Numbered from the stretch's first letter, positions 43,375-52,919 are shown. The stretch: 52,919 nt of DNA from Pseudomonas sp. (GCF_030684895.1 NZ_JAUXXP010000076.1:1-52919); one strand, 5' to 3'. Notes: generated by a model not told the origin, from the sequence alone. A program made the numbers and translations.

Positions 43375-43408
43375 ATGCAAAACGGGCCCTGGTGGGCCCG
43401 TTTTGCAT
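43375..43408 (-). terminator. terminator of ntrBC
   Basis: A 15-bp perfect stem ATGCAAAACGGGCCC/GGGCCCGTTTTGCAT with a 4-base loop, 20 bp past the ntrC stop. The T residues of the stem act as the tract. Confidence 0.85.
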
Positions 43409-43428
43409 ACAGCACTGCGTCAGCGGTT

Positions 43429-44862
43429 TTAGTCGTCGCTGTCCTCGTCATCGGCGCTTTCGACGTTCATGCCCAGTTCTTTGATCTTGCGCGTCAGCGT
43501 ATTGCGGCCCCAGCCCAGCAGCACGGCGGCGTCGCGGCGGCGACCGGCGGTGTGCTTGAGCGCGGTTTCGATCATGATCCGCTCGAAGGCCGGTACGGCA
43601 GTGTCCAGCAAACTGGATTGACCACGGCCCAGCGCCTGGTCGGCCCATTGGCGCAGCGCCTGCTCCCAGTTGCTTGCTGGTGCGCTTTCCTGCGGCTGGC
43701 TGAGCAGCTCTGGCGGCAGGTCGTCGACATGCACCTCACGGCCCGAGGCCATCACGGTGATCCAGCGGCAGGTGTTCTCCAGCTGGCGGACGTTGCCGGG
43801 CCACGGCAGCTGCTGCAGGTAGTCCTCGGTTTCGCTTTTCAGCAGCTTGGGTTCGACCGCCAGCTCCAGCGCGGCACGGCTGAGGAAGTGGCGGGCCAGG
43901 GTGGGGATGTCTTCGCGGCGATCCGACAGGCGCGGGATATGAATGCGGATCACGTTGAGGCGGTGGAACAGGTCTTCACGGAACTTGCCGGCCTGCACCA
44001 GGTTTTCCAGGTTCTGGTGGGTGGCGGCGATGATGCGCACGTCCACTTTGACTGGGGTGTGCCCGCCGACCCGGTAAAACTCCCCATCGGCCAGTACGCG
44101 CAGCAGGCGAGTCTGGGTGTCGGCGGGCATGTCGCCTATTTCATCGAGAAACAGTGTGCCGCCATCGGCCTGCTCGAAGCGGCCGCGACGCTGGTTGGCC
44201 GCGCCGGTAAAGGCGCCTTTTTCGTGGCCGAACAGCTCGGACTCCATCAGATCCTTGGGGATCGCCGCCATGTTCAGCGCGATAAACGGCGAGGTAGCAC
44301 GCGGGCTGTGGCGGTGCAGGGCGTGAGCGACCAACTCCTTGCCGGTGCCGGACTCGCCATTGATCAGCACGGTGATGTTGGAGTGCGAGAGGCGACCGAT
44401 GGCGCGAAACACCTCCTGCATGGCCGGCGCTTCGCCGATGATCTCTGGCGTGCGTGGCTGCTCGACCGGCACGGCCAGGCTTTGCTGCTCCTGGGCATGC
44501 AGATTGGCGCGCTTGACCAGCGACACCGCTTCGTCGACATCGAAGGGTTTGGGCAGGTATTCAAATGCGCCGCCCTGGTAGGAGGCCACTGCGCTGTCCA
44601 GGTCGGAATGGGCGGTCATGATGATCACTGGCAGGCGCGGGTACAGCTCGCGGATGCGCGCCAGCAGATCCAGGCCGCTGGAGCCGGGCATACGGATATC
44701 GGAGATGATCACATCAGGTTGCTGGCGGGTCAGGCGGCTGAGCACACCATCGGCGCTGTCGAAGCTCTGGGTGGTCATGCCTTCCTGTTGCAGGGCCTTT
44801 TCCAGGACCCAGCGGATGGAGCGGTCGTCATCGACAATCCAGACGGTTTCACTGCGACTCAT
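43429..44862 (-). CDS. ntrC: nitrogen regulation response regulator NtrC
   Basis: A sigma-54 enhancer-binding protein of 477 residues. The receiver domain has DDD at 11-13, D55 (VIISDIRMPG) and the conserved lysine in LPKPFD. The AAA+ domain has Walker A GESGTGKE (169-176), GAFTGA (216-221) and Walker B GGTLFLDEI (234-242). The Fis-type helix-turn-helix is TAGRRRDAAVLLGWGRNTLT near 445-465, followed by an acidic tail. The start overlaps the ntrB stop (ATGA). Its likely target, the glnA promoter with an NtrC palindrome, lies 4 kb away. Confidence 0.97.
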   Translation of the reverse strand: MSRSETVWIVDDDRSIRWVLEKALQQEGMTTQSFDSADGVLSRLTRQQPDVIISDIRMPGSSGLDLLARIRELYPRLPVIIMTAHSDLDSAVASYQGGAFEYLPKPFDVDEAVSLVKRANLHAQEQQSLAVPVEQPRTPEIIGEAPAMQEVFRAIGRLSHSNITVLINGESGTGKELVAHALHRHSPRATSPFIALNMAAIPKDLMESELFGHEKGAFTGAANQRRGRFEQADGGTLFLDEIGDMPADTQTRLLRVLADGEFYRVGGHTPVKVDVRIIAATHQNLENLVQAGKFREDLFHRLNVIRIHIPRLSDRREDIPTLARHFLSRAALELAVEPKLLKSETEDYLQQLPWPGNVRQLENTCRWITVMASGREVHVDDLPPELLSQPQESAPASNWEQALRQWADQALGRGQSSLLDTAVPAFERIMIETALKHTAGRRRDAAVLLGWGRNTLTRKIKELGMNVESADDEDSDD

Positions 44863-45944
44863 GACGGTGATACTCCTTGTTCCAGCGGCAGAAAGATCGA
44901 GAACACGGTGTGACCCGGGTGGCTCTCGCACTCGATCAAGCCTTGGTGCTGACTGATGATGTTCTGGGTAATGGCCAGACCCAGGCCAGTGCCGTCGGCA
45001 CGCCCGCTGACCATGGGGTAGAAGATGGTTTCCTGCAGCTCGGTTGGTATGCCCGGGCCGTTGTCGATGATCTCGATTTTGGTCACCAGGCGGTGGCGGC
45101 AATGGCCAATGGTGAACTGGCGCAGGGCGCGGGTGCGCAGGGTGATGCGGCCCAGGCGCAGATCGCTCTGCCCGGACAGCGCCTGCATGGCGTTTCGCAC
45201 GATATTCAGCACGGCCTGGATCATCTGTTCGCGGTCGATCAGCACATCCGGGATGCTCGGGTCGTAGTCGCGCACCAGAATGATGCTGCCCTGGCTCTCC
45301 GCTTCTACCAGGCTGCCGACGCGCTCCAGCACTTCGTGCACGTTAGTCAGCGCCAGGGATGGCAGTTTGTTTGAGCCGAGCATACGGTCGACCAGGTTAC
45401 GTAGGCGGTCGGCCTCCTCGATGATCACGTTGGTGTAATCCTTGAGGCTTTCCTCGGGCAGCTCGCGGGCCAGCAGCTGCGCGGCGCCACGGATGCCGCC
45501 GAGTGGATTCTTGATCTCGTGAGCCAGGCCGCGCACCAGCAGTTTGGTGGTTTCCTGCTTGGACAGCTGCGCCTCTTCCTTGGTGATGCGCAGCAGGCGG
45601 TCGCGCGGATGCACTTCCAGTAGCAACAGGGTTTCGCCTTTGCTGAGCACCGGCGTTACTGCGTAGTCGACAGTCAGGGTCTGGCCGCTGGCCGACGTTA
45701 CCACCGCTTCGCGCTTGTTGAAGGGGTGGGCGTGCTGCACGGCCTGGCGCAAGGCGCTCAGTGCTTCACTGGATTCGGTAAACAGCTCGCTGATGAATTG
45801 ACCGTGACTGCGCTGGCCGCTGACGGCCAGGAGCATCTCCGCTGCCGGGTTCATGTACTCAAGACGCAGGTCGTCGTTGAGCAGCAGCGTGGCAGTGGTC
45901 AGGTTGTCCAGCAGCAGGCGATGCAGTGCGTCGTTGATGATCAT
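44859..45944 (-). CDS. ntrB: nitrogen regulation sensor kinase NtrB
   Basis: A soluble histidine kinase/phosphatase of 361 residues that controls NtrC under PII input. An N-terminal PAS domain (about 5-110; MIINDALHRLLLDNLTTATL, LEYMNPAAEMLLAVSG) precedes the H box GLAHEIKNPLGGIRGAAQLL with H142, the N box QAVLNIVRNAMQAL, G1 IDNGPGIP and G2 GRADGTGLGLAITQN. There are no membrane segments. The ATG at 45944 is preferred over one 21 codons earlier because it matches the family start. Confidence 0.96.
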   Translation of the reverse strand: MIINDALHRLLLDNLTTATLLLNDDLRLEYMNPAAEMLLAVSGQRSHGQFISELFTESSEALSALRQAVQHAHPFNKREAVVTSASGQTLTVDYAVTPVLSKGETLLLLEVHPRDRLLRITKEEAQLSKQETTKLLVRGLAHEIKNPLGGIRGAAQLLARELPEESLKDYTNVIIEEADRLRNLVDRMLGSNKLPSLALTNVHEVLERVGSLVEAESQGSIILVRDYDPSIPDVLIDREQMIQAVLNIVRNAMQALSGQSDLRLGRITLRTRALRQFTIGHCRHRLVTKIEIIDNGPGIPTELQETIFYPMVSGRADGTGLGLAITQNIISQHQGLIECESHPGHTVFSIFLPLEQGVSPS

Positions 45945-46151
45945 ATGGGATGTCAGCAGACCCTTGGGTTCCAGCAATGCAGCTGGAAAATGCAAGAAGC
46001 AAACCAAAGCCCCGAAAAGAAGCGTGTTTGGCCGTGGGATGCCGGGAATTAGCTGCTTTTCAGCGCAGCCGGGTCACGCACGGCGACCCAAAACAGGGAG
46101 AGTATAGAAATGCCGGGCAATATGCGCACTAAGTTGGTGCGCCATGCTGAT
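45945..46151. other. ntrB upstream region
   Basis: A 207-bp gap between the ntrB start and the end of the upstream DUF4124 gene, both on the minus strand. No convincing promoter, NtrC site or gene was found; ntrB must be transcribed from here or from the DUF4124 genes. Confidence 0.4.
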
Positions 46152-46769
46152 TTAGAAGAAGGGCAGGAAGGGTATGTCTTTCTTTTCCGGCGGTTTGTCC
46201 TTGAGTGGGCACTCTGGGCGTACGCCGTAATCGGTCTTCTTGCAGGGATTTACCATGCGCTTCTGCGCCAGGGAGATGCGCAGCATATGGAATGGCTGGG
46301 TGGGCGTGCGTTCGATGATGCGGCCTTGCTGGTCGATGATTTCCACCGCCAGTTGATGCGTGCCGCGGTCGATATTCTCCAGTGGGAACACCGGGCTGCT
46401 GCCTGTTTCACCCACCTGTACGCCGTCCAGCAGCAGGCGATAGCTGTGCAGGGGGAAGAGTTTCGGTTCGCTGTTGATGCTGACAATCAGGTTGCCGGCG
46501 CTGTCACGGATGGTCGCGTCGGGCTGCGGCACCAGAATGCGCAGCAGGCTGTAGCGCTGGCTGGGCTCGGGCGGGGCCTCAATAACGGGCGCGGTTTGCG
46601 TCTGGATGGTCGGCATCGAGTTGCTGGGCGACAGTTCGACGCGCTCGGCATTGCCTGACTTGGGCTTGTCAGTGAAGACGCGATTCCCTTCGCCATCTAT
46701 ATAGGTGTAGACCTGCGCGAAGGCAGGTAGAGCGAGCAGCATCAGGCCGCAGAACAGCAGATTGCGCAT
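46152..46769 (-). CDS. DUF4124 domain periplasmic protein (paralogue 2)
   Basis: A 205-residue secreted protein. The signal peptide (MRNLLFCGLMLLALPAFA) is followed at once by a DUF4124 domain (QVYTYIDGEGNRVFTDKPKS). After a proline/threonine-rich linker comes a beta-rich domain with YRLLLDGVQVGETGSSPVF and RGTHQLAVEIID, similar to a carbohydrate-binding or Ig-like fold. A C-terminal tail has two cysteines (NPCKKTDYGVRPECPLK). It is a paralogue of the next gene upstream, 3 bp away. Function unknown. Confidence 0.85.
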   Translation of the reverse strand: MRNLLFCGLMLLALPAFAQVYTYIDGEGNRVFTDKPKSGNAERVELSPSNSMPTIQTQTAPVIEAPPEPSQRYSLLRILVPQPDATIRDSAGNLIVSINSEPKLFPLHSYRLLLDGVQVGETGSSPVFPLENIDRGTHQLAVEIIDQQGRIIERTPTQPFHMLRISLAQKRMVNPCKKTDYGVRPECPLKDKPPEKKDIPFLPFF

Positions 46770-46772
46770 AGG

Positions 46773-47327
46773 TCAGGGGGCTGGCTTGGGTTTGGGGGGC
46801 GGTGGACGCAGGGCCGGGCTGCTGGTATTGACCCGCTGTACGGTAAAGATACTGGTGGCGCTCTGCTGGATCGATTGCTCGCCGCTGAGTACTTCCACGG
46901 CCAGGCTGTGCTCGCCACGGTCGGCATTGCTCACTTGCAGGCGCGGTACGTTGCTCGGTTGGCCGTAAGGCTTGCCGTCGAGCAACAGGCGCAGGCGATG
47001 GTTGCTGGCCAGGCGCGGCTGGATGTCCACGCCAACGCTGAAGGTGCCGTTGTTCGCGCGCATGGCTTCATCGTCGGGGATGCCGGTTAGCTGCAGGATG
47101 CTGTAAGGCGCGGCGTTGCTGACTGGGTCGGGGGTGGTGGCGGCGGGCAGGCTGGGTGCTGGCATCGATACGCTATTGGTTTTCGGCAGCTCGACATTCT
47201 GCGTCGCCTGGCCTTCCGGCGGTTGGTCGGTGAATACCGTGTTGCCATTGGCGTCGGTGTATTTGTAGATCTGCGCACTGGCTGGCAATGCCAGGCTAAG
47301 TAACAGGCAGATAAGTAGAGGGCGCAT
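46773..47327 (-). CDS. DUF4124 domain periplasmic protein (paralogue 1)
   Basis: A 184-residue protein with the same build as its neighbour: signal peptide (MRPLLICLLLSLALPASA), DUF4124 (QIYKYTDANGNTVFTDQPPE), a proline-rich linker and a beta-rich domain (HRLRLLLDGKPYGQPSNVP, RGEHSLAVEVLSGEQS). It ends in a proline/lysine tail and lacks the cysteines of its partner. The two genes are separated by 3 bp and are a tandem duplication. They lie between glnA and ntrB, but nothing in them suggests nitrogen control. Confidence 0.85.
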   Translation of the reverse strand: MRPLLICLLLSLALPASAQIYKYTDANGNTVFTDQPPEGQATQNVELPKTNSVSMPAPSLPAATTPDPVSNAAPYSILQLTGIPDDEAMRANNGTFSVGVDIQPRLASNHRLRLLLDGKPYGQPSNVPRLQVSNADRGEHSLAVEVLSGEQSIQQSATSIFTVQRVNTSSPALRPPPPKPKPAP

Positions 47328-47458
47328 GCCTGACTCTCCCTAGTGGTGTGCCCTAAGCCTTGCACTGGTAGCGCGTGCTGGCAAGCGTGTTGATGGCTGG
47401 GCGTGTACCAGCGCAGCAATCATCGGGTTAAAAGGTGTTGCGGACGCGCCGCCAAACG

Positions 47459-47483
47459 CAAAAAGGCCACCCGAAGGTGGCCT
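47459..47483 (-). terminator. terminator of glnA
   Basis: The stem AGGCCACC/GGTGGCCT with a CGAA loop, followed on the minus strand by five T residues. It begins 18 bp past the glnA stop. Confidence 0.92.
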
Positions 47484-47501
47484 CTTGTAGTGCGTGCAGG
47501 A

Positions 47502-48908
47502 TTAGACGCTGTAGTACAGGTCGTATTCCAGCGGGTGTACGAAGGTACGTACTTTGATTTCTTCTTCGCTTTTCAGCTCAAGGTAAGCGTCGATGAAGTC
47601 GTCAGAGAACACGCCGCCTTTGGTCAGGAATGCACGACCTTTATCCAGCTCTTCTAGGGCTTCTTTCAGGCTGCCGCAAACCTGTGGGATCAACTTGCCT
47701 TCTTCTGGTGGCAGGTCATACAGGTTTTTGTCAGCAGCATCGCCAGGGTGAATCTTGTTCTGGATGCCGTCGATACCGGCCATCAGCAGCGCAGCGAAGG
47801 CCAGGTATGGGTTGGCAGCCGGGTCCGGGAAGCGTGCTTCGATACGGCGAGCTTTCGGGCTCGACACGTAAGGAATACGGATCGAAGCCGAACGGTTACG
47901 CGCCGAGTAGGCCAGCATCACTGGAGCTTCAAAACCTGGGACCAGGCGCTTGTAGGAGTTGGTCGACGGGTTGGTGAAGCCGTTCAGTGCTTTACCGTGC
48001 TTGATGATACCGCCGATGAAGTACAGGGCGGTGTCGGACAGGCCGGCATAGCCTTCGCCGGCGAAGGTGTTCTTGCCATCTTTGGAGATGGACATGTGTA
48101 CGTGCATACCCGAACCGTTGTCGCCGTACAGCGGCTTCGGCATAAAGGTTGCGGTTTTGCCGTAGGCATCAGCCACGTTGTGTACGCAGTACTTCAGGGT
48201 TTGAACTTCGTCAGCCTTGGCCACCAGGGTGTTGAACTTCACGCCGATTTCGTTCTGACCGGCTGTCGCCACTTCGTGGTGGTGAACTTCGATGACCAGA
48301 CCCATTTCTTCCATGGCATTACACATGGCGGTACGGATTTCGTGGTCGTGGTCGCACGGCGGAACTGGGAAGTAACCACCTTTGACGGCTGGGCGATGGC
48401 CCTTGTTGCCGCCTTCGATGTCGGCGTCGGTGTTCCAGGACGCCTGCTCGGAGAAGATCTTGAACATCGAACCGGAGATGTCGGACTTGAACTTCACTTC
48501 GTCGAAGATGAAGAACTCAGGCTCTGGGCCGACGAATACGGTGTCGCCGATACCGGTGGTTTTCAGGAATTCTTCAGCGCGCTTGGCGATCGAGCGCGGG
48601 TCACGATCGTAGCCTTGCATGGTGCTCGGCTCGATGATGTCGCACACGATGATCAGGGTTGGCTCTTCGGTGAACGGATCGAGTACGGCGGTTTCGTCAA
48701 CCGGCAGCAGGATCATGTCGGAGGCTTCGATGCCTTTCCAGCCGTGGATGGAGGAGCCGTCGAACATTTTGCCGACTTCGAAGAACTCGTCGTCCAGCGC
48801 ATCGCGTGCCGGCATGGTCACGTGGTGCTGTTTGCCCTTGGTGTCGGTGAAGCGCAGGTCAACCCACTTCACGTCGTGTTCTTTAATAAGTTGAATCGAC
48901 TTCGACAT
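47502..48908 (-). CDS. glnA: glutamine synthetase GlnA (type I)
   Basis: It makes glutamine from glutamate, ammonia and ATP, and is the central enzyme of nitrogen assimilation. It has 468 residues from the ATG at 48908 ([20 protein letters not shown]) with GGAGG upstream. Signatures are [17 protein letters not shown], the ATP-binding region [16 protein letters not shown], and NLYDLPPEE, whose tyrosine is the adenylylation site of GSI-beta enzymes. A sigma-54 promoter and an NtrC palindrome lie upstream. Confidence 0.98.
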   Translation of the reverse strand: MSKSIQLIKEHDVKWVDLRFTDTKGKQHHVTMPARDALDDEFFEVGKMFDGSSIHGWKGIEASDMILLPVDETAVLDPFTEEPTLIIVCDIIEPSTMQGYDRDPRSIAKRAEEFLKTTGIGDTVFVGPEPEFFIFDEVKFKSDISGSMFKIFSEQASWNTDADIEGGNKGHRPAVKGGYFPVPPCDHDHEIRTAMCNAMEEMGLVIEVHHHEVATAGQNEIGVKFNTLVAKADEVQTLKYCVHNVADAYGKTATFMPKPLYGDNGSGMHVHMSISKDGKNTFAGEGYAGLSDTALYFIGGIIKHGKALNGFTNPSTNSYKRLVPGFEAPVMLAYSARNRSASIRIPYVSSPKARRIEARFPDPAANPYLAFAALLMAGIDGIQNKIHPGDAADKNLYDLPPEEGKLIPQVCGSLKEALEELDKGRAFLTKGGVFSDDFIDAYLELKSEEEIKVRTFVHPLEYDLYYSV

Positions 48909-49002
48909 GCTGTCCTCCAGGTGGATAAGGCTCGAATCGTGAGCCCTCAATAGTACGGTACGGCCGCGGCATACTCCGCCAGGGCATCCTGCCTCACAAG
49001 GG

Positions 49003-49018
49003 AGCAAATTGCATGCCA
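49003..49018 (-). promoter_or_regulatory. sigma-54 (RpoN) promoter of glnA
   Basis: The minus strand reads TGGCATGCAATTTGCT: GG and GC ten bases apart, close to the consensus TGGCAC-N5-TTGC. The predicted start is near 48991, about 80 bp before the glnA ATG. Confidence 0.85.
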
Positions 49019-49091
49019 GTGCACAGGAATGGGTGTAAGCCCTGAAACTCAGGGCTGACGGGGGCTGCGCGGCGCTGCTCGATAAATATTT

Positions 49092-49137
49092 GCACTGTTA
49101 TGGGTCGCTGTATTTGTTGGTCGCACTTTAATAGTGC
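49092..49137 (-). promoter_or_regulatory. NtrC binding sites upstream of glnA
   Basis: GCACTTTAATAGTGC (49123-49137) is a perfect match to the NtrC palindrome pattern GCAC-N7-GTGC. A weaker half-matching site, GCACTGTTATGGGTC (49092-49106), is centred 31 bp closer to the promoter, about three helix turns. The strong site lies about 120 bp upstream of the -12 element. Confidence 0.7.
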
Positions 49138-49186
49138 GCGTTTTGCGCGTGTGAGGATTTTTGATCAAAGCGTGAGCAATTTCCGC

Positions 49187-49192
49187 TATAAT
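49187..49192 (+). promoter_or_regulatory. -10 box of the thiI promoter
   Basis: TATAAT lies 42 bp before the thiI ATG. A TTGATC at 49161-49166 is 20 bases away, longer than ideal for a -35. Confidence 0.5.
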
Positions 49193-49234
49193 CCGCGCCC
49201 CTGTTTTTTCGCGGCCTCGGCACCCCCTGTTTTC

Positions 49235-50689
49235 ATGAAACTGATCGTTAAAGTCTTCCCAGAAATCACCATTAAAAGTCGGCCGGTGCGTAAGCACTTT
49301 ATCCGGCAGCTGGCGAAGAACATTCGTTCGGTTTTGCGTGAGTTCGATCCACAGCTGCAGGTCAGCGGTGTGTGGGACAACCTGGAAGTCGAAACCCAGA
49401 TCAGTGAGGCGAAAACCCTGCAGGCGATGATCGAGCGCTTGAGTTGCACGCCAGGCATCACCCATTTCCTGCAAGTGGATGAATACCCGCTGGGTGATTT
49501 CGACGATGTGCTGGAAAAGTGCAAGCTGCACTTCGCCGATCAGCTACCGGGCAAGATCTTCGCCGTGCGCTGTAAGCGCGCCGGCAAGCACGCGTTCAGC
49601 TCCATGGATGTCGAGCGCTATGTCGGCAGCCAATTGCGCCAGCAGTGCGGTGCCGCCGGCATCTCGTTGAAAGATCCAGACGTTGTCGTACGTATGGAGA
49701 TCCGCGACCAGCGCCTGTTTGTGATTCACCACCAGCACGAAGGTCTGGGCGGTTACCCGCTCGGCTCGCTGGAGCAGACCCTGGTGCTGATGAGCGGCGG
49801 TTTCGATTCCACCGTCGCTGCTTACCAGATGATGCGTCGCGGTCTGATCACCCATTTCTGCTTCTTTAATCTCGGCGGCCGCGCCCACGAGCTGGGCGTG
49901 ATGGAAGTGGCACATTACCTCTGGCAGAAGTACGGCAGCTCGCAGCGCGTGCTGTTTATCAGCGTGCCGTTTGAGGAAGTGCTGGGCGAGATTCTCGGCA
50001 AGGTCGACAACAGCCAGATGGGCGTGATCCTCAAGCGCATGATGCTGCGCGCCTCCACGCGCATGGCCGAGCGCCTGCAGATTGATGCGCTGGTCACCGG
50101 TGAAGCGATTTCCCAGGTGTCGAGCCAGACCCTGCCGAACCTTGCGGTAATCGATTCGGCCACCGACATGCTGGTGCTGCGCCCGCTGCTGGCCAGCCAT
50201 AAGCAGGACATCATCGACACCGCCACGCGCATTGGCACCGCCGAGTTCGCCAAACATATGCCGGAATACTGCGGGGTGATTTCGGTCAACCCGACCACCA
50301 AGGCGAAGAAGCTGCGCATCGAATACGAGGAAAGCCAGTTCGATATGGCCATCCTCGAGCGCGCCCTGGAGCGCGCGACCTTGCTGCCGATCGACAAAGT
50401 GATCGACGAGCTGGGCAAGGATGTGCAGGTCGAGGAAGTCAGCGAAGCCCTGGCCAGCCATGTGATTATTGATATTCGTCACCCCGATGCCGCCGAGGAC
50501 GAGCCGCTCGCCTTGTCAGGCGTCGAGGTTATGGCGCTGCCGTTCTATGCCCTGAACAGTAAGTTCAAGGAGCTGGATGAGGCGCGTCAGTACCTGTTGT
50601 ATTGCGATAAAGGTGTGATGAGTCGTTTGCACGCCCACCACTTGCTGAGTGAGGGGCATGCCAATGTGCGCGTTTATCGTCCGGCATAA
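49235..50689 (+). CDS. thiI: tRNA uracil 4-sulfurtransferase ThiI
   Basis: It makes 4-thiouridine at position 8 of tRNA and supplies sulfur for thiazole synthesis. It has 484 residues from the ATG at 49235 ([20 protein letters not shown]). The domains in order are an NFLD and THUMP RNA-binding part (1-170), a PP-loop ATP pyrophosphatase with SGGFDST (187-193), and a C-terminal rhodanese domain with the persulfide cysteine C457 in [10 protein letters not shown]. The partner cysteine lies in [12 protein letters not shown]. The gene has the long form with rhodanese, as in E. coli. It diverges from glnA. Confidence 0.96.
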   Translation: MKLIVKVFPEITIKSRPVRKHFIRQLAKNIRSVLREFDPQLQVSGVWDNLEVETQISEAKTLQAMIERLSCTPGITHFLQVDEYPLGDFDDVLEKCKLHFADQLPGKIFAVRCKRAGKHAFSSMDVERYVGSQLRQQCGAAGISLKDPDVVVRMEIRDQRLFVIHHQHEGLGGYPLGSLEQTLVLMSGGFDSTVAAYQMMRRGLITHFCFFNLGGRAHELGVMEVAHYLWQKYGSSQRVLFISVPFEEVLGEILGKVDNSQMGVILKRMMLRASTRMAERLQIDALVTGEAISQVSSQTLPNLAVIDSATDMLVLRPLLASHKQDIIDTATRIGTAEFAKHMPEYCGVISVNPTTKAKKLRIEYEESQFDMAILERALERATLLPIDKVIDELGKDVQVEEVSEALASHVIIDIRHPDAAEDEPLALSGVEVMALPFYALNSKFKELDEARQYLLYCDKGVMSRLHAHHLLSEGHANVRVYRPA

Positions 50690-50703
50690 AACGCCCGGGT
50701 TGA

Positions 50704-50775
50704 ATGGCGGCAGTATCCGCCATCGCCCTCCCGACCCACAGGCGGCGTAACAGCCACAACGCTCGTACGCCGCCT
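50704..50775 (+). promoter_or_regulatory. inverted repeats between thiI and typA
   Basis: ATGGCGG/CCGCCAT (50704-50710 with 50716-50722) and AGGCGGCGTA/TACGCCGCCT (50740-50749 with 50766-50775) can form two hairpins. No T tract follows, so termination is uncertain. Confidence 0.4.
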
Positions 50776-50850
50776 GGCAGAAAACGCAATTAGTTAATAC
50801 TCGCCGCCTAGAATAAGCGGCACACCGAATCCTCTGATCGAGATACACAC

Positions 50851-52671
50851 GTGATCGAAAATCTACGCAACATCGCCATCATTGCCCACGTTGACCATGG
50901 TAAGACCACCCTGGTAGACAAACTCCTGCGTCAGTCCGGCACCCTTGAGCGCAACGAGCTCAACGACGAGCGCGTGATGGACAGCAACGACCAGGAAAAA
51001 GAGCGCGGCATTACCATTCTCGCCAAGAACACCGCGATCAACTGGAACGGCTACCACATCAACATCGTTGACACCCCCGGCCACGCCGACTTCGGCGGTG
51101 AAGTTGAGCGCGTGATGTCGATGGTTGACTCCGTGCTGCTGCTGGTCGACGCCCAAGACGGCCCGATGCCGCAAACCCGTTTCGTGACCAAGAAGGCCTT
51201 CGAAGCCGGCCTGCGTCCAATCGTGGTAATCAACAAGGTTGACCGTCCAGGCGCGCGTCCGGACTGGGTTCTGGACCAGATCTTCGACCTGTTCGACAAC
51301 CTCGGTGCTACTGAAGAGCAGCTGGACTTCAAAGTCGTCTACGCCTCGGCCCTGAACGGCATTGCCGGTCTGGATCACACCGATATGGCCGAAGACATGA
51401 CCCCGCTGTACCAGTCCATCGTCGACAACGTGCCGTCCCCCAAGGTGGATATCGACGGCCCGTTCCAGATGCAAATCTCCGCACTGGACTACAACAGCTT
51501 CCTCGGCATTATCGGCGTTGGCCGTATCGCCCGTGGTCGCGTCAAGCCGAACACCCCGGTGATCGCCATCGACGCTGACGGCAAAAAGCGCAACGGCCGT
51601 ATCCTCAAGCTGATGGGCCACCACGGTCTGCATCGCATCGACGTTGAAGAAGCCACCGCCGGTGACATCGTCTGCGTCAGCGGCATGGACTCGCTGTTCA
51701 TCTCCGACACCCTGTGCGACATCAACCACGTCGAAGCGATGAAGCCGCTGACCGTTGACGAGCCGACCGTATCCATGACCTTCCAGGTCAACGATTCGCC
51801 GTTCTGCGGTAAAGAAGGCAAGTTCGTTACCAGCCGCAACATCAAAGAGCGTCTGGACAAAGAGCTGCTGTACAACGTGGCCCTGCGTGTTGAAGAAGGC
51901 GACAGCGCTGACCGTTTCAAAGTCTCCGGCCGTGGTGAGCTGCACCTCTCGGTACTGATCGAAACCATGCGTCGCGAAGGCTTCGAAATGGGTGTGGGTC
52001 GTCCGGAAGTGATCATCCGTCAGGTTGACGGCGTGAAGCAGGAACCCTTCGAGAACGTCACCATCGACACCCCGGAAGAATCCCAGGGCAAGGTCATGGA
52101 AGAGATGGGTCTGCGTAAAGGCGACCTGACCAACATGGTGCCGGATGGCAAAGGCCGTGTGCGTCTGGAATACAACATCCCTGCTCGCGGTCTGATCGGT
52201 TTCCGTAACCAGTTCCTAACCCTGACCAACGGTGCTGGCATCCTGACCTCGATCTTTGATCGCTACGACACCATGAAGTCCGGCGACATGTCCGGCCGTC
52301 AGAACGGTGTACTGGTCTCGGTAGAAACCGGCAAGGCACTGACCTACTCCCTGGAAACCCTGCAGGCGCGCGGCAAGCTGTTCGTTGAGCACGGCCAGGA
52401 AATCTACAACGGTCAGATCGTTGGTCTGAACAGCCGTGACAACGACATGGGCGTAAACCCAACCAAAGGCAAGAAGCTCGACAACATGCGCGCTTCCGGC
52501 AAGGACGAAACCATCGCCCTGGTTCCACCGGTGAAATTCACCCTGGAACAGGCTCTGGAATTTATCCAGGACGACGAGCTGTGCGAAGTTACGCCGAAGT
52601 CGATCCGTCTGCGCAAGAAGATCCTCGACGAAGGCGAGCGCACCCGCGCTGCCAAGAAAGCCAAGAACTGA
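50851..52671 (+). CDS. typA: ribosome-associated GTPase TypA/BipA
   Basis: A translational GTPase of 606 residues related to EF-G and LepA, involved in 50S assembly and stress or cold growth. The start is GTG at 50851 ([20 protein letters not shown]). G1 is AHVDHGKTT (12-20), G3 is DTPGHAD, and G4 is NKVDRPGA. The C-terminal domain with [20 protein letters not shown] is specific to BipA. A weak GAGA lies upstream of the GTG. A strong terminator follows. Confidence 0.97.
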   Translation: MIENLRNIAIIAHVDHGKTTLVDKLLRQSGTLERNELNDERVMDSNDQEKERGITILAKNTAINWNGYHINIVDTPGHADFGGEVERVMSMVDSVLLLVDAQDGPMPQTRFVTKKAFEAGLRPIVVINKVDRPGARPDWVLDQIFDLFDNLGATEEQLDFKVVYASALNGIAGLDHTDMAEDMTPLYQSIVDNVPSPKVDIDGPFQMQISALDYNSFLGIIGVGRIARGRVKPNTPVIAIDADGKKRNGRILKLMGHHGLHRIDVEEATAGDIVCVSGMDSLFISDTLCDINHVEAMKPLTVDEPTVSMTFQVNDSPFCGKEGKFVTSRNIKERLDKELLYNVALRVEEGDSADRFKVSGRGELHLSVLIETMRREGFEMGVGRPEVIIRQVDGVKQEPFENVTIDTPEESQGKVMEEMGLRKGDLTNMVPDGKGRVRLEYNIPARGLIGFRNQFLTLTNGAGILTSIFDRYDTMKSGDMSGRQNGVLVSVETGKALTYSLETLQARGKLFVEHGQEIYNGQIVGLNSRDNDMGVNPTKGKKLDNMRASGKDETIALVPPVKFTLEQALEFIQDDELCEVTPKSIRLRKKILDEGERTRAAKKAKN

Positions 52672-52692
52672 TACCAGTTCTAGCTGACTATA

Positions 52693-52729
52693 AAGCCCCC
52701 GCCGGCGAGAGCCTGCGGGGGCTTTTTTA
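52693..52729 (+). terminator. terminator of typA
   Basis: The stem AAGCCCCCGC/GCGGGGGCTT is followed by a run of T. It begins 22 bp past the stop codon. Confidence 0.95.
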
Positions 52730-52919
52730 TTCTGGTTGATCAGTCGGCATTGTCGGCTCGGGGCGTTTTCTGTAAGTTGCGCGACAGCAACCGGTGGTCA
52801 GAAGTTCAGGATGAGCGGCCGGTTCTGTGAGGTAGGTCACGCGTCGTGCGAGTGATGGCAACTCGCCATGTGTTCTAATGCGCGCCGCATTTTCCTCTGT
52901 TAATCCGCTATTCAAAGGA
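52730..52919 (+). other. region upstream of a gene beyond the window
   Basis: No gene is visible. The last bases CAAAGGA look like a Shine-Dalgarno sequence for a plus-strand gene starting just past the end. TCTAAT at 52874-52879 could be its -10, without a clear -35. Confidence 0.4.

Noticed and set aside
52727..52915. A 62-codon minus-strand frame after typA
   Set aside because: It covers the terminator and the likely promoter of the next gene, and has no recognisable protein features.

Overview
The window is a high-GC, gene-dense piece of a Pseudomonas chromosome (Pseudomonas sensu lato). The evidence is gene content and order: dctPQM-dctBD, an rml cluster, hisB-hisH-hisA-hisF, ctpA-envC-gpmI-yibN-grxC-secB, ntrBC, glnA, thiI and typA lie in the arrangement I recall from P. 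aeruginosa. Species cannot be fixed from the sequence alone. Almost everything is core genome; the one clearly accessory stretch is about 17.2-26.3 kb.

Layout. 1-350 is the 3' end of a UbiH/VisC-type FAD monooxygenase. 484-7074 (minus strand) is a C4-dicarboxylate module: the TRAP transporter dctP-dctQ-dctM, driven by a sigma-54 promoter, and its sensor/regulator pair dctB-dctD. A chemoreceptor follows on the plus strand (7243-8868) and overlaps, stop against stop, the dTDP-L-rhamnose operon in the order rmlB-rmlA-rmlC-rmlD (12206-8865). tRNA-Thr(TGT) lies at 12335-12410. A basic-amino-acid type ABC transporter (ATPase, binding protein, two permeases) with a trailing SAM methyltransferase occupies 17028-12704.

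17279-26234 is a defence-type island on the minus strand, next to tRNA-Phe(GAA): a decayed RhuM-like remnant, hsdM, hsdS, a YecA/SEC-C gene bracketed by two direct repeats, a higB-higA toxin-antitoxin pair, hsdR and a translationally coupled YgjP-type metallopeptidase. The intergenic parts are packed with dispersed repeats and REP-like palindromes.

26662-30238 carries yggX-mutY-asmA (minus strand). 30568-33683 carries hisB-hisH-DUF2164-hisA-hisF (plus strand), with a repeat element inserted between hisA and hisF. Three tandem paralogous periplasmic binding proteins without a permease follow (33848-36331). 36429-40707 (minus strand) holds ctpA, envC and gpmI. 40855-42050 (plus strand) is yibN-grxC-secB. 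trmL and a small membrane protein diverge from one shared CATG. 43429-45944 is ntrB-ntrC, 46152-47327 a pair of DUF4124 proteins, and 47502-48908 glnA, with a sigma-54 promoter and an NtrC palindrome upstream. thiI and typA close the window, and a possible Shine-Dalgarno sequence for the next gene lies at the very end.

The regulatory logic is coherent. DctB/DctD should activate the sigma-54 promoter of dctP, and NtrB/NtrC the sigma-54 promoter of glnA, so two enhancer-binding-protein circuits sit beside their targets. No insertion sequence, CRISPR array, rRNA or replication origin was found.
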